From assembly GCA_023417065.1 (NCBI GenBank), contig JAEZGH010000095.1, forward strand, positions 1 to 64,000: DNA of 64,000 nt, in the 5' to 3' direction. Source of the DNA: Bacteroidota bacterium. GTDB taxonomy: Bacteria; Bacteroidota; Bacteroidia; Cytophagales; Cyclobacteriaceae. Of this stretch, positions 16,689-25,491 are shown in pieces; the stretch's first letter is position 1, and every line of letters begins with the position of its first letter. The position numbers were made by a program, and so were the translations under genes. The notes below the pieces were generated by a model. That model was not told the origin of the DNA. It ran no database searches and saw only the letters and a list, made by a program, of their open reading frames with translations.

Positions 16689-18463
16689 ATACCCTTTATC
16701 TGCTCAGCCTTCTTCCGCCCTACGACCCGCTCCAGTTCCTCAATCGGCGCTTCTAGTATCTTCTTCAGCGATTTGAACTCCCTAAGTAATTTCTCCGAAG
16801 TCTTCTTCCCAATTCCCTCCATACCTTCCAGTGCAGTAGTGAGCGTACGCTTATTCCGCTTCTGACGATGGAACGTGATGGCAAAACGGTGTGCCTCGTC
16901 GCGAATTTGCTGGATCAGCAGTAGCCCGGGCGACTTCTTGCTAATCAACAGCGGGAATGGATCCTCAGGATAATAGATCTCTTCCAGCCTCTTTGCAATT
17001 CCGGCAATAGGCACCTTTCCATAAATATTCAGTTCTTTCAGCGCTTCGCAGGCACTGCTAAGCTGCCCCTTTCCACCATCGACGAGTATCAAATCTGGAA
17101 GGGGAGTCTGTTCCTCTATCAGGCGCTTATACCTCCGGCCCACGATCTCTTTCATCGACGCGAAATCGTTCGGGCCCTCAACGGTTTTGATGTTGTAGTG
17201 CCGGTACCCTTTCTTGTCCGGCTTCCCATCTACAAAGCGTACCATTGAAGCTACAGGTACGGTGCCCTGGAAGTTGGAATTATCGAAACATTCGATCACT
17301 GATGGCAGGTGCGGGAGCTGCAGATCTTTTTGAAGTATAGTCAGTACTTCCTTCTGCCGTGACTTCTTCCCTTCGCGCAGGAGAAGCCGTTCCCGCTGGA
17401 GTTCCATGGCGTTCTTCAACGACAGGTCTACAAGTTTTTTCTTGTCACCGATTTTTGGCAATACGTTCTCTACGTTGTCCTCCAATACAATCAGCGGAAC
17501 GTTGGAATAGATTGCGCGGTTTGTACTCCTGGCTTGCTGCCGCATTTCCGCCGCGGCGAAGCTGAGCAGTTCTTCGTCCGGCTCATCCAGTTTCTTTTTC
17601 AGTTCTACAGTCTTCGAAAAGACGATGGCGCCCTCCTTGATCTGAAGGTAATTGATGTAGGCGTACGCCTCCTGGCTTGCGATAGTAAATACATCGATAT
17701 CCGTGAGTGAACGGTTAACAACAAGCGATTTTGACTGGAATCTTTCGAGTGTGTCGAGCTTTTCCTTGTAGAACTGTGCGCGTTCAAATTCAAGAGCGGC
17801 CGCAGCTTCCCGCATCTGAGTCGTGAAGTAGTCGTAAACGATGCTTACGTTTCCCTTGAGTATGAACCGAGCCTGTTCAATTTCTTTCTGATAGGATTCT
17901 TCGTCATAAAGTCCTTCACAAGGACCTTTGCAGTTGCCGATATGATATTCAAGGCAAACCTTAAACTTGCCTTGTGCGATATTCTCCTCGCTGAGAAGGA
18001 GGTTGCACGTTCGGACGGTGTAAAGTTTACGCACCAGGTCGAGCACATTCTTCATGGCAACGACGCTGCTGTATGGACCGAAATATTCGCCCTGTTCAGG
18101 AAGGTACTTGCGCGTATAGATGATCCGTGGAAAGCGCTCCTTTAATATGCAGATATACGGGAACGTCTTGTCATCCTTCAGAAGGATGTTGTACTTCGGC
18201 TGATTCTCCTTGATGAAATTGTTCTCTAACAGAAGGGCGTCGAACTCGGTATTTGAGATCGTGTAGTCGATGCGGTGGATTTCACTGACCAGCCGCAGCG
18301 TTTTTCGATTTACGCCGGCCTGTTTATTGAAGTAGCTGCTGACACGTTTCCGCAGGCTCTTCGCCTTTCCCACGTAGATCAGCTCGTCCGCGGCGTCGTA
18401 AAAGCGATATACGCCGGGAGAATCCGGGAGCCGGGATACTACTTCCTTCAACCGGTCATACAT
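16667..18463 (-). CDS. uvrC: Excinuclease ABC subunit C
   Basis: The 598 aa protein makes both incisions in nucleotide excision repair. Domains in order are an N-terminal GIY-YIG nuclease (LPDSPGVYRFYDAADELIYV, GKAKSLRKRV), a UVR motif near residues 200-240 that contacts UvrB, the RNase H-like second nuclease (VIECFDNSNFQG with the catalytic Asp, then ILVDGGKGQL), and helix-hairpin-helix repeats at the C-terminus (GIGKKTSEKLLREF). Length is normal. It follows the PBP1A gene by 6 bp on the - strand, so it is the last gene of the sprE-PBP1A-uvrC operon, an unusual place for a repair gene. Confidence 0.97.
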   Translation of the reverse strand: MYDRLKEVVSRLPDSPGVYRFYDAADELIYVGKAKSLRKRVSSYFNKQAGVNRKTLRLVSEIHRIDYTISNTEFDALLLENNFIKENQPKYNILLKDDKTFPYICILKERFPRIIYTRKYLPEQGEYFGPYSSVVAMKNVLDLVRKLYTVRTCNLLLSEENIAQGKFKVCLEYHIGNCKGPCEGLYDEESYQKEIEQARFILKGNVSIVYDYFTTQMREAAAALEFERAQFYKEKLDTLERFQSKSLVVNRSLTDIDVFTIASQEAYAYINYLQIKEGAIVFSKTVELKKKLDEPDEELLSFAAAEMRQQARSTNRAIYSNVPLIVLEDNVENVLPKIGDKKKLVDLSLKNAMELQRERLLLREGKKSRQKEVLTILQKDLQLPHLPSVIECFDNSNFQGTVPVASMVRFVDGKPDKKGYRHYNIKTVEGPNDFASMKEIVGRRYKRLIEEQTPLPDLILVDGGKGQLSSACEALKELNIYGKVPIAGIAKRLEEIYYPEDPFPLLISKKSPGLLLIQQIRDEAHRFAITFHRQKRNKRTLTTALEGMEGIGKKTSEKLLREFKSLKKILEAPIEELERVVGRKKAEQIKGIKNEKEA

Positions 18464-18469
18464 GTGTTT

Positions 18470-20809
18470 TTAGTTCGGCTTCCACATTTCGTCCTGCGGG
18501 ATTTCTTCAATGTCGGATCCTTCGGCGGCATCACTGTATTTCGAACAATCCAGCGTCATGTCCAGTCCGGTAGAAGGTCTCTTGAAGTATCCCTTTTGAT
18601 ATCCAACCTCAGGGTTGCGATATACCTTTTGCATGTACTTGTCCCATATAGGCCGCGCGGAACGGGTTCCGGAACCGAATGTCCAGTTCGGGAAACGAAT
18701 GGCACGCTCATCGCCTCCTACCCACACACCGGTAACCAGGTTATGGGTTATACCAATGTACCATCCGTCGGACGCGTTGTCTGTAGTTCCGGTCTTTCCG
18801 CCGATTTCATTGTTCTCTTTGAGCTCGCGACTCAATCCAAGCGATGTACCTCCCGCCTCCTGCACGCCACCCTGCAGCATATACACCATCTTATAGGCGG
18901 TCCTTTCGTCGAGTGCCTGACGGGTACGCGGCACAAAGTTTTCAATCACGTTTCCGTTTTTGTCTTCGATGCGCGTGATATAATATGGTTCAATCTGAAT
19001 ACCGAGGTTTACGAACGAGCAATACGCTGCGACCATTTCATACAATGAAACGTCACTGGTGCCGAGGCAGATTGAAGGCACCGGATCAAGCTTGCTCTTG
19101 ATACCCACGCGATGAGCGAAGTCGACAATGTTTGGCGGACCCACGCGCTGCATTACCTGTGCGGTGATCGAGTTCAGGGATTGCGCCATAGCCTGTCTCA
19201 GATTCAGCTTGGCGCCCGAGCCGCGTGTACCGTCAGCGTTGAGCGGATTCCAGGTTCCTCCCGGAACTTTTATCGTTGGTGAGATATCCAGCAGTTCCAT
19301 ACAAGGCGAGAAGCCGGCTTCGATCGCAGTACCATACACAAAGGGCTTGAACGTGGAGCCCGGCTGACGCGTACTTTGCTTCACGTGATCGTACTTGAAG
19401 AACTTGTGGTTAAGTCCGCCTACCCAGGCACGGACTGCACCTGTTTCCGGATCCATGGACATCAACCCACTCTGGAGGAACTTCTTGTAATAGGCCAGCG
19501 AATCCATTGAGCTGAAAAGCGTATCGCGCTCGCCGTTCCAGGTGAACACGCGCATTTTCTTTTTCTTGTTGAGCAGGATCATTACCGAATCGGAAGATGC
19601 TCCGTATTTATCGACAAGCCGTTTGTACGCGTCGGTGGTCTTAATGCGGCGTTCGAGAAATCCTTTTATCTCTGCGCCTGTTTCTTCATCGGTCCACGGG
19701 TTGCGGTTCCTTGCCTTCCACTCGCGGATAAAGTCGGCTTGCAGTTTAGACATGTGCTCAGCCATTGCTTCTTCAGCCATTCGTTGCATCCGGCTGTCAA
19801 TCGTGGTGTACACGCGTAACCCTGAATCCCAAAGGTCATAACCATGTTCTTTGCACCAGGCCATGAGATCGTTCCTCAGGATATTACGGAAATACGTCGC
19901 AAGTCCCTGGTTTTGGTTTTGAACGGCGAACTTCAGCTCTATTGGAAGGTTTCGGAGTGAATCGTATTCCTCACGGGTTTTAATGTATTTATAATTGTAA
20001 AGTTTAAACAACACATCATTCCGTTTGGAAAGCGCATTGTTGGGATTGTTCTGAGGATTGTAAAACGACGGAGCCTGAAGCATTCCAACCAACACTGCTG
20101 ATTCCTGTATGTTCAGTTCGGAAGGCTGTTTATTGAAATAAGTTTCCGCCGCTACCTTGATACCATAAGCATTACTGCTGAAGTCACTCGTGTTGAGATA
20201 CATTGTAATGATCTCTTCCTTGGTGAAGTTCTTTTCAAGATGCGTTGAGATGATCCACTCCTTCGTCTTCTGAATAATCCGTCGCGGAAGTTTCCCGAGT
20301 TTTGAGAGGTGGCCGTCGAGTTCGGGATTGATGGTATAGAGGTTCTTCGCCAGCTGCTGAGTGATCGTGCTACCACCCCCTTTATTATTAAACGTGAGGA
20401 TACCGTACAGCACGCGCGGATATGCCCAGAAATCCATACCCGCGTGGTCGTAGAAGCGGTGGTCTTCCGACAACAAGAGCGTATTGACCAGTTCAGGAGA
20501 AAGGTCTTCATAGGTGACCTGGCTTCGGTTGTACCTGAAGTATCGTCCAAGAGAGACACCATCGGCGGATATCAACTCCGAGGAAAGATCGTTTTCGGGA
20601 TTCTCGATGGCTTTGAGACTTGGCATTCCACCGAAAAGTCCTAGCAGGTCGACACTCACGCTAAAGACGTACAACGGTATGGCTATAACAATTGCCGCAA
20701 AACCGATCCAGATCCACTTGATAATTTTGCTGAAAATCCTTCCCTGTGATCCGGAATCCTTATCGGTTTTCGAGCGGGTAGTTTTTTTCGAAGAAGTAGA
20801 TGTATTCAT
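18470..20809 (-). CDS. mrcA: Class A penicillin-binding protein (PBP1A-like), transglycosylase/transpeptidase
   Basis: From ATG 20809 the product is 779 aa. A short basic cytoplasmic tail precedes a transmembrane helix (WIWIGFAAIVIAIPLYVFSV). The glycosyltransferase domain has LLLSEDHRFYDHAGMD (catalytic Glu) and GGGSTITQQLAKNLY. The transpeptidase domain has the active-site motif RQPGSTFKPFVYG (Ser-x-x-Lys), the SLNS triad and GGKTGTTDNASDGWY. It polymerises and cross-links peptidoglycan. The start overlaps the end of the upstream sprE/porW gene by 50 bp; an in-frame ATG at 20839 would overlap by 80 bp. The C-terminus is acidic (EGSDIEEIPQDEMWKPN). Confidence 0.95.
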   Translation of the reverse strand: MNTSTSSKKTTRSKTDKDSGSQGRIFSKIIKWIWIGFAAIVIAIPLYVFSVSVDLLGLFGGMPSLKAIENPENDLSSELISADGVSLGRYFRYNRSQVTYEDLSPELVNTLLLSEDHRFYDHAGMDFWAYPRVLYGILTFNNKGGGSTITQQLAKNLYTINPELDGHLSKLGKLPRRIIQKTKEWIISTHLEKNFTKEEIITMYLNTSDFSSNAYGIKVAAETYFNKQPSELNIQESAVLVGMLQAPSFYNPQNNPNNALSKRNDVLFKLYNYKYIKTREEYDSLRNLPIELKFAVQNQNQGLATYFRNILRNDLMAWCKEHGYDLWDSGLRVYTTIDSRMQRMAEEAMAEHMSKLQADFIREWKARNRNPWTDEETGAEIKGFLERRIKTTDAYKRLVDKYGASSDSVMILLNKKKKMRVFTWNGERDTLFSSMDSLAYYKKFLQSGLMSMDPETGAVRAWVGGLNHKFFKYDHVKQSTRQPGSTFKPFVYGTAIEAGFSPCMELLDISPTIKVPGGTWNPLNADGTRGSGAKLNLRQAMAQSLNSITAQVMQRVGPPNIVDFAHRVGIKSKLDPVPSICLGTSDVSLYEMVAAYCSFVNLGIQIEPYYITRIEDKNGNVIENFVPRTRQALDERTAYKMVYMLQGGVQEAGGTSLGLSRELKENNEIGGKTGTTDNASDGWYIGITHNLVTGVWVGGDERAIRFPNWTFGSGTRSARPIWDKYMQKVYRNPEVGYQKGYFKRPSTGLDMTLDCSKYSDAAEGSDIEEIPQDEMWKPN

Positions 20810-23381
20810 CAAGCCCTTTTGTTCGGTAAAAAATGTCAAAATTGTCTTTCGTAATTACAAAATTATCGAATTTATGGTTTCGCAATTCAGTAATACCAGG
20901 CAGCTTATCGCTAAAAGTATAAACATATTCGATAGCTGAACTTAAACGCGGAAGATCGGCGACCAGTGTGATGATATAATCATCGTTCAGAACCATATTA
21001 CTGGTCTTTAGTTTCAAATCGCCGAAGTAAGTCGAATTAAACTTCTCAAGTGCAATACTCGCTTTATTTCCGATATTCTCACTCCTCTTATAAACCAGTA
21101 CGAAGTAATGCGGTTCTTCAAAAGACCGTATGTACTGTACTCCCAGGCGCTGCTCCTTTTTCTTGACAAACTCTCTGGATGCCTCCAGCAGTTTCGCTGC
21201 GTATTGCCCCGCGGGAGTATCAGGATACTTCTTCGCGAACTGATCCAACTGATACTGGTACTGATTGATGTCTTCCGTTTTTCCAACAATCAGGATCCTG
21301 AGTAGTTCAAGCTGAGGATTAAACGATGTTTCGCCGAGATTCAGCCCTTGTTCGATGCCCTCAAGCGAAGCACTGAATTTACCATCTTTAAACTGTTCAT
21401 ATGCATACTTGTAATATTCTTCCTGCTTTGCAATTAATTGCTGCGATTCTTCCAGGTAATTGGGATTGATAAGAATTCGCGCGAAAGTGCTTTCCGGATG
21501 CTTTGTCTTGAGTCGGTCTGCATACTGTTCGGCCCGCGCCGGATCAAGATCCTTAAGGATTATATAAAGGCGATACAGCACTTCAGGCTCGTACTCGGAC
21601 TCCGGAAAGCGAGTCAGTAGTGTATTGTATGACGAAACAGCGTTTTCATTCTCCAGCAGCTTGAAGTACCAGATATCTCCGAGTTTGAAGTATGCCTCTT
21701 CTATTTTGCTCAGTGCTTCGGCTTTTTGTTCTTCCGTTCTCGGAATTTGAGCGTTGATCGTGTTGAATTCCTGAATTACGGGGTCAACGGCGGGGCTATC
21801 GTCGGGCTCTTCCTCCGTGGCCGCGGGTCTGCCGCGTCCTGTATTCTGGGCGACGCGGCCCGTACTCTGGATCGACCGCTGCGATCGTCGCCAGTTGTCT
21901 TCAAGCGGAATGTCACCCCATATCCGTCTGAATTCCGTCTGGCCAACAGCCATCGCCGAAGGGTTGTAGAAATACCATTCACCCATCTGCGGCGCTGTCA
22001 GATTACCGGGATCCTCGCCCTCAAGGTTTCCGAAAACATTGTCATCCCGGTTAGCCACGATCTGGACCCGCTTCGAGCGTTTCTTTTTCTTACCTGCGAG
22101 AAGTTCCTCCTGCTTTTTGCGCGCCTGATACGACGAGTCGACTTTCGCCATAAGGGCAGCTGAGTCCAGGGTGGAAAGGGTAAGCAGGCTGTCCTGAAAA
22201 GTGATCACGTTCAGATATTGAACAAACTCATTCAGCACTTCCTGTCTCGCCTTAATCGCATCATAATTTTCGTAATCCTTCGGCAGCGAGGAAATTGCGC
22301 TGTCGTAATACGCCTGGGAAAGCTGATATTGTTTTAGCGTATCATAATAAATCTCACCCAACCGAAGGTAAGCTTCACCATCGATTTGCTTGTTCTTGCC
22401 CAGGCGGATTGCCTGGTTGAATTCTGAGATCGCTTCGGGAAGGTTTTTCTGTTTGAGTTCAAACATGCCCATCTCGTAGCGGATCTTGTCCTGGAAGTCC
22501 CTGTTTTTCCGGTCTTTCAGAAGTTTTTTAAATGATTTGCGTGCAGCGTTGACGTTGCGGCTTCGCGTAATCTGCGTTACCTGCGCCATGTAGAGACGCG
22601 CATAGAAGTCGATCTCATATTCGGGATTGCTGGCGATAGTTTTCTTATAAAACTGATAAGCCTCCGATTCGAATCCGAGTTTCTGGTAGACTTGCCCGAT
22701 AATGAAGTAGATTCGCCCGGGTTTGTCGCGTTTCTTCAGAAGGTCATCAACCTGCGCGAGGTTTCTGACCATATAGTCAAGGTTGCCTTGTTCCTGGTAG
22801 AAATAGGCTTTTGCAATAGCAAAGTTTTTCCGGTTTCTCTTGTTGAGCTTTTCTTTCTCGAGGTAATCTATTGCTGCCTGCCCATTGCTGAATTCTTTGA
22901 ATTCCGTGTAAGCGCGGATCAGTCCGATAATCGCGCGATGACGGGCGTCGGGGTCTTTGCTCTTTTTATTAACGTATTGGAAGGTGTGAACGGTGTTGCC
23001 ATAATCAAGTGAAAAGAGACGTGCATTGCCGACAAGGATGTAGCAGTCGTCGACCCACTTGCTGTTCGGATGTCGCTGAATGGCGATAGATGCCATCTTG
23101 ATGGCCTCTTCAATTTCTTTTTCGTTCGCCTTGTAGAGCGACGAATCGATGCGTGGATAGAGGCGGAGGATGCGGTTATAGTCGTCCTGCATGCCTGCCC
23201 ACAGCTTCGCGTCTATTTTCTCTATTTCTTCACGTGCGTAATAATAACCGTTATAATGTGCAGTTGTGTTGTGAAAAGCTTTGCTCGTCCACGAATTGCT
23301 ATGGGGTGAACAGCCAGACAGGATGATGATTGCCAGAAAGCAAAGGAGCCGGAGAATCCGTTTCAATCCTGTTATACCCAT
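20760..23381 (-). CDS. sprE: Type IX secretion lipoprotein SprE/PorW, TPR-rich
   Basis: From ATG 23381 the product is 873 aa with a lipoprotein signal peptide (lipobox LSGC, Cys24). The mature start contains KAFHNTTAHYNGYYYAREE, the hallmark of SprE/PorW. Tetratricopeptide repeats follow (for example EAYQFYKKTIASNPEYEID, AISEFNQAIRLGKNKQ, EAYLRLGEIYYDTLKQYQ), then a Lys-rich linker and more TPRs. In the literature SprE/PorW connects the T9SS motor ring with the translocon. It stands next to, and converges on, the gldKLMN cluster. The open frame extends to 23558, but ATG 23381 gives the proper signal peptide. It leads a three-gene operon with PBP1A and uvrC. Confidence 0.92.
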   Translation of the reverse strand: MGITGLKRILRLLCFLAIIILSGCSPHSNSWTSKAFHNTTAHYNGYYYAREEIEKIDAKLWAGMQDDYNRILRLYPRIDSSLYKANEKEIEEAIKMASIAIQRHPNSKWVDDCYILVGNARLFSLDYGNTVHTFQYVNKKSKDPDARHRAIIGLIRAYTEFKEFSNGQAAIDYLEKEKLNKRNRKNFAIAKAYFYQEQGNLDYMVRNLAQVDDLLKKRDKPGRIYFIIGQVYQKLGFESEAYQFYKKTIASNPEYEIDFYARLYMAQVTQITRSRNVNAARKSFKKLLKDRKNRDFQDKIRYEMGMFELKQKNLPEAISEFNQAIRLGKNKQIDGEAYLRLGEIYYDTLKQYQLSQAYYDSAISSLPKDYENYDAIKARQEVLNEFVQYLNVITFQDSLLTLSTLDSAALMAKVDSSYQARKKQEELLAGKKKKRSKRVQIVANRDDNVFGNLEGEDPGNLTAPQMGEWYFYNPSAMAVGQTEFRRIWGDIPLEDNWRRSQRSIQSTGRVAQNTGRGRPAATEEEPDDSPAVDPVIQEFNTINAQIPRTEEQKAEALSKIEEAYFKLGDIWYFKLLENENAVSSYNTLLTRFPESEYEPEVLYRLYIILKDLDPARAEQYADRLKTKHPESTFARILINPNYLEESQQLIAKQEEYYKYAYEQFKDGKFSASLEGIEQGLNLGETSFNPQLELLRILIVGKTEDINQYQYQLDQFAKKYPDTPAGQYAAKLLEASREFVKKKEQRLGVQYIRSFEEPHYFVLVYKRSENIGNKASIALEKFNSTYFGDLKLKTSNMVLNDDYIITLVADLPRLSSAIEYVYTFSDKLPGITELRNHKFDNFVITKDNFDIFYRTKGLDEYIYFFEKNYPLENR

Positions 23382-23440
23382 TTCGATAGAACGAAACAAA
23401 ATGAAATTCAATATTAGCGAAGCGAAAAATAGTAAAACGT

Positions 23441-23448
23441 CAAAACTA
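23441..23448 (-). promoter_or_regulatory. -7 box TAGTTTTG upstream of sprE/porW
   Basis: Exact TAnnTTTG on the - strand, with TTG at 23472-23474 23 nt further upstream as a possible -33 element. The predicted leader is about 53 nt. A second exact match (TAAATTTG, 23477-23484) lies further from the gene. Confidence 0.5.
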
Positions 23449-23492
23449 AAAAGAAACCTGTCGACCCGGATCAACCCAAATTTACCGCTGAA

Positions 23493-23524
23493 TTTGTTCC
23501 CGCAGGCTATCAGGGTTAATTTTG
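23493..23524 (+). promoter_or_regulatory. Promoter TTTG-N20-TAATTTTG for the M23 peptidase gene
   Basis: TTTG at 23493-23496, a 20 nt spacer and TAATTTTG at 23517-23524 match both Bacteroidota promoter elements. Transcription should start near 23531. That excludes the TTG codons at 23522 and 23525 as start codons if this promoter is used. Confidence 0.6.
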
Positions 23525-23539
23525 TTGAAAAATCCAGAT

Positions 23540-24403
23540 TTGCGACCCAAAAAGACACTCTCGAACTGGCTTACTACCAGGTATCAGCTCATTATTCGCA
23601 GCGATGAGAATTTCGCTGAGAGGACGAGTCTTGGATTTACGTATTCCAAGGTGATCCTTTTTTCGGTGATCATGTTTACCGCGCTTTTCGGGATGAGTCT
23701 TTTCATGAGCAAGACGATTCTGGCGCGGTGGTTTGATCCAAAACATGAGCAGCTGCTTATGAATCAGCAGCTTTACCAGCTGAGTCAGATTGTGGATTCC
23801 CTGGAAATGCTGATGGATCAAAAGGAGTTATTCATCCACAACATCAAACGCCGCCTGAGCGGTGACACGGCGGTCCACATGGATGTAGCGGTAGCTGTCA
23901 GTTCGGAAAACCAGCCGGTCGTGAAAACGGGAAGCCTCAAGGCTACACCGCGCGACTCGGCGTTTCGCAAAGAATATGAAAGCGCCAGCTTAACGCAGCT
24001 ATCCCTGGCCCAGTCGAAGAACCGGGAACTTGAAGAGATATTTTTTTATACACCGTTAACCGGATTCATATCCGACGGCTACGATGCGAAGAAGAACCAT
24101 CTGGGTGTCGACATCGTGGCAAAGGCGAATGAGCCGGTTAAATGCATTGCCGATGGTACGGTGATTTTTTCATCCTGGACACAGGACGCCGGATATGTGA
24201 TTATGGTGCAGCACCGCGGAAACCTCATTTCCGCCTACAAGCACAATGCTCAGCTCCTGAAAAAAGTTGGTACATTCGTCAATGGTGGTGAAATTATTTC
24301 CATTGTAGGAAACAGTGGCGAGCTTACAAACGGTCCGCACCTGCATTTCGAGCTCTGGAATAATGGAAGTTCAGTGAACCCAGAAGAATTTATTAATTTT
24401 TAA
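23540..24403 (+). CDS. Membrane-anchored M23-family metallopeptidase
   Basis: This peptidoglycan DD-endopeptidase-like protein is about 287 aa. It has a short cytoplasmic N-terminus, one transmembrane helix (SKVILFSVIMFTALFGMSLF), a coiled-coil-like stretch (QQLYQLSQIVDSLEMLMD) and a C-terminal LytM/M23 domain. The zinc and catalytic residues are visible: KKNHLGVDIVA (His and Asp), and GPHLHFELWN (HxH). No ATG fits; the start is TTG at 23540, 23525 or 23522. The promoter (23493-23524) favours 23540. A bactofilin gene follows after 11 bp, a pairing seen widely for bactofilin and M23 peptidases that shape the cell wall. Confidence 0.9.
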   Translation: MRPKKTLSNWLTTRYQLIIRSDENFAERTSLGFTYSKVILFSVIMFTALFGMSLFMSKTILARWFDPKHEQLLMNQQLYQLSQIVDSLEMLMDQKELFIHNIKRRLSGDTAVHMDVAVAVSSENQPVVKTGSLKATPRDSAFRKEYESASLTQLSLAQSKNRELEEIFFYTPLTGFISDGYDAKKNHLGVDIVAKANEPVKCIADGTVIFSSWTQDAGYVIMVQHRGNLISAYKHNAQLLKKVGTFVNGGEIISIVGNSGELTNGPHLHFELWNNGSSVNPEEFINF

Positions 24404-24414
24404 AACCCCTACTC

Positions 24415-24843
24415 ATGCTATCCTCAAAAGAAAACAAACGGACTGCCGACGAACATGCCAATTCCAGTAACACCATTGGGAAAGGAACTTACCTCGAAGG
24501 GAATGTTGAAACTCACGGCAATATCCGCATCGAAGGAAAGGTCAACGGAAATATAAAGTCGAAGTCTAAGGTGGCGTTGGGGCCGCAATCCCAGGTAGAA
24601 GGAAACATCCTGGCGCTGAATGCCGACATCGAAGGCGAAGTGAAAGGCAAACTTGAAATAACCGAATTGCTTGTTCTCAAGGCAACGGCCATCATTCACG
24701 GCGACATTCTGACAGGCAAGATGGTTGTTGAGCCGGGTGCCGTCTTCAACGGAACCTGTAAGATGGGGGCAGTCGCCAGGGAAATCAAAATAGGGGAATC
24801 CAATGGCGTCGCAAGATCCGTCCAGGAAGCCAAAACAGTATAA
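24415..24843 (+). CDS. Bactofilin (polymer-forming cytoskeletal protein)
   Basis: The 142 aa protein has a disordered, charged N-terminus (to about 20), then a DUF583/bactofilin beta-helix built of short repeated turns: GTYLEGNVETHGNIRIEGKV, NGNIKSKSKVALG, GNILALNADIEGEVKGKLE, IIHGDILTGKMVVEPGA. Bactofilins polymerise without nucleotides and often position wall-modifying enzymes. The upstream neighbour is an M23 peptidase (11 bp away), which suggests a functional pair. The last 41 nt overlap the start of the atpZ-like gene, linking it to the ATP synthase genes. Confidence 0.93.
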   Translation: MLSSKENKRTADEHANSSNTIGKGTYLEGNVETHGNIRIEGKVNGNIKSKSKVALGPQSQVEGNILALNADIEGEVKGKLEITELLVLKATAIIHGDILTGKMVVEPGAVFNGTCKMGAVAREIKIGESNGVARSVQEAKTV

Positions 24844-25027
24844 TTCCTACATGAAGTACGGAGGGCTTGCCTTCCAGTTACTTATTGCCATAGCATTGTT
24901 CGGGTGGCTCGGTTCCCGGCTGGATCGCTGGCTGGGGCTGCAGTTCCCGGCTTTCCTCCTGCTGCTGGGGTTTCTGGCCTTTGGCGGAATGATGTACCAG
25001 GTGTACCGGTCTATCAACAAAGAGTAA
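24803..25027 (+). CDS. atpZ: AtpZ/AtpI-family small membrane protein of the ATP synthase locus
   Basis: The 74 aa protein has a short polar N-terminus with KPKQYNSYMKYGGLAFQ, then two transmembrane helices (LLIAIALFGWLGSRLDRWLG and PAFLLLLGFLAFGGMMYQV). This matches AtpZ-like proteins, thought to help c-ring assembly or Mg2+ entry. ATG 24803 lies inside the bactofilin gene; a later ATG at 24851 would avoid the overlap but removes the conserved polar start. The next gene begins on the base after its stop. Confidence 0.8.
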   Translation: MASQDPSRKPKQYNSYMKYGGLAFQLLIAIALFGWLGSRLDRWLGLQFPAFLLLLGFLAFGGMMYQVYRSINKE

Positions 25028-25387
25028 TTGAGACCATTAATCATTGCATTGACTGTTGCTGCGGGCATTATCATCGCGACCGTTGCAGGGCTGAAGTATG
25101 TCCAGATCATTCCCGCATTTCCTACTTTCTTTGTTGAAATCGTTGTTTTCCTTTTCGCCACCACCGTGGTTTTGTTCCGGCTCGTCGTCCGGGCTAAGGA
25201 GAACTTTTTTGTCCAGGCTTACCTTCTGTCAATGGTCGTTAAATTATTGGGTTATGGGGCTTTTCTTTTCTTTGTTATTATCGATGACAGACAGAATAGT
25301 GTTCCGAATGTTGTGCTTTTCCTGGTCGGTTATTTGCTTTTTACGGCTATTGAAATCTTTTATTTGTACCGCCGGATTCGCGGCTGA
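25028..25387 (+). CDS. Four-helix membrane protein, AtpI-like, between atpZ and atpB
   Basis: The 119 aa protein starts with TTG immediately after the atpZ stop. It has four transmembrane helices: about 2-22, 29-52 (FPTFFVEIVVFLFATTVVLF), 63-85 and 92-115. Size, helix number and position before atpB fit the weakly conserved AtpI family (ATP synthase subunit I), but I see no diagnostic motif. No ATG occurs early in the frame. A promoter for atpB lies 62 bp downstream, so the gene may be expressed with the upstream M23-bactofilin-atpZ group. Confidence 0.7.
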   Translation: MRPLIIALTVAAGIIIATVAGLKYVQIIPAFPTFFVEIVVFLFATTVVLFRLVVRAKENFFVQAYLLSMVVKLLGYGAFLFFVIIDDRQNSVPNVVLFLVGYLLFTAIEIFYLYRRIRG

Positions 25388-25448
25388 GCATGGCCTGAAG
25401 GCCGCCTAAAATTTTTTCCAAAGATGTTTTTTCTGGTGGTATAATTAA

Positions 25449-25456
25449 TACCTTTG
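25449..25456 (+). promoter_or_regulatory. -7 box TACCTTTG upstream of atpB
   Basis: Exact TAnnTTTG in the 104 bp gap before atpB. The predicted leader is about 29 nt. I see no exact -33 TTTG. It would drive the core ATP synthase genes independently of the genes upstream. Confidence 0.6.
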
Positions 25457-25491
25457 CGGTCGGATTTGAAAACCCCCCAAAAACAAGCCAG

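Noticed and set aside
11028..23381. T9SS substrates with a C-terminal sorting domain
   Set aside because: None of the secreted proteins in the window ends in a recognisable T9SS C-terminal domain; only the machinery is present.
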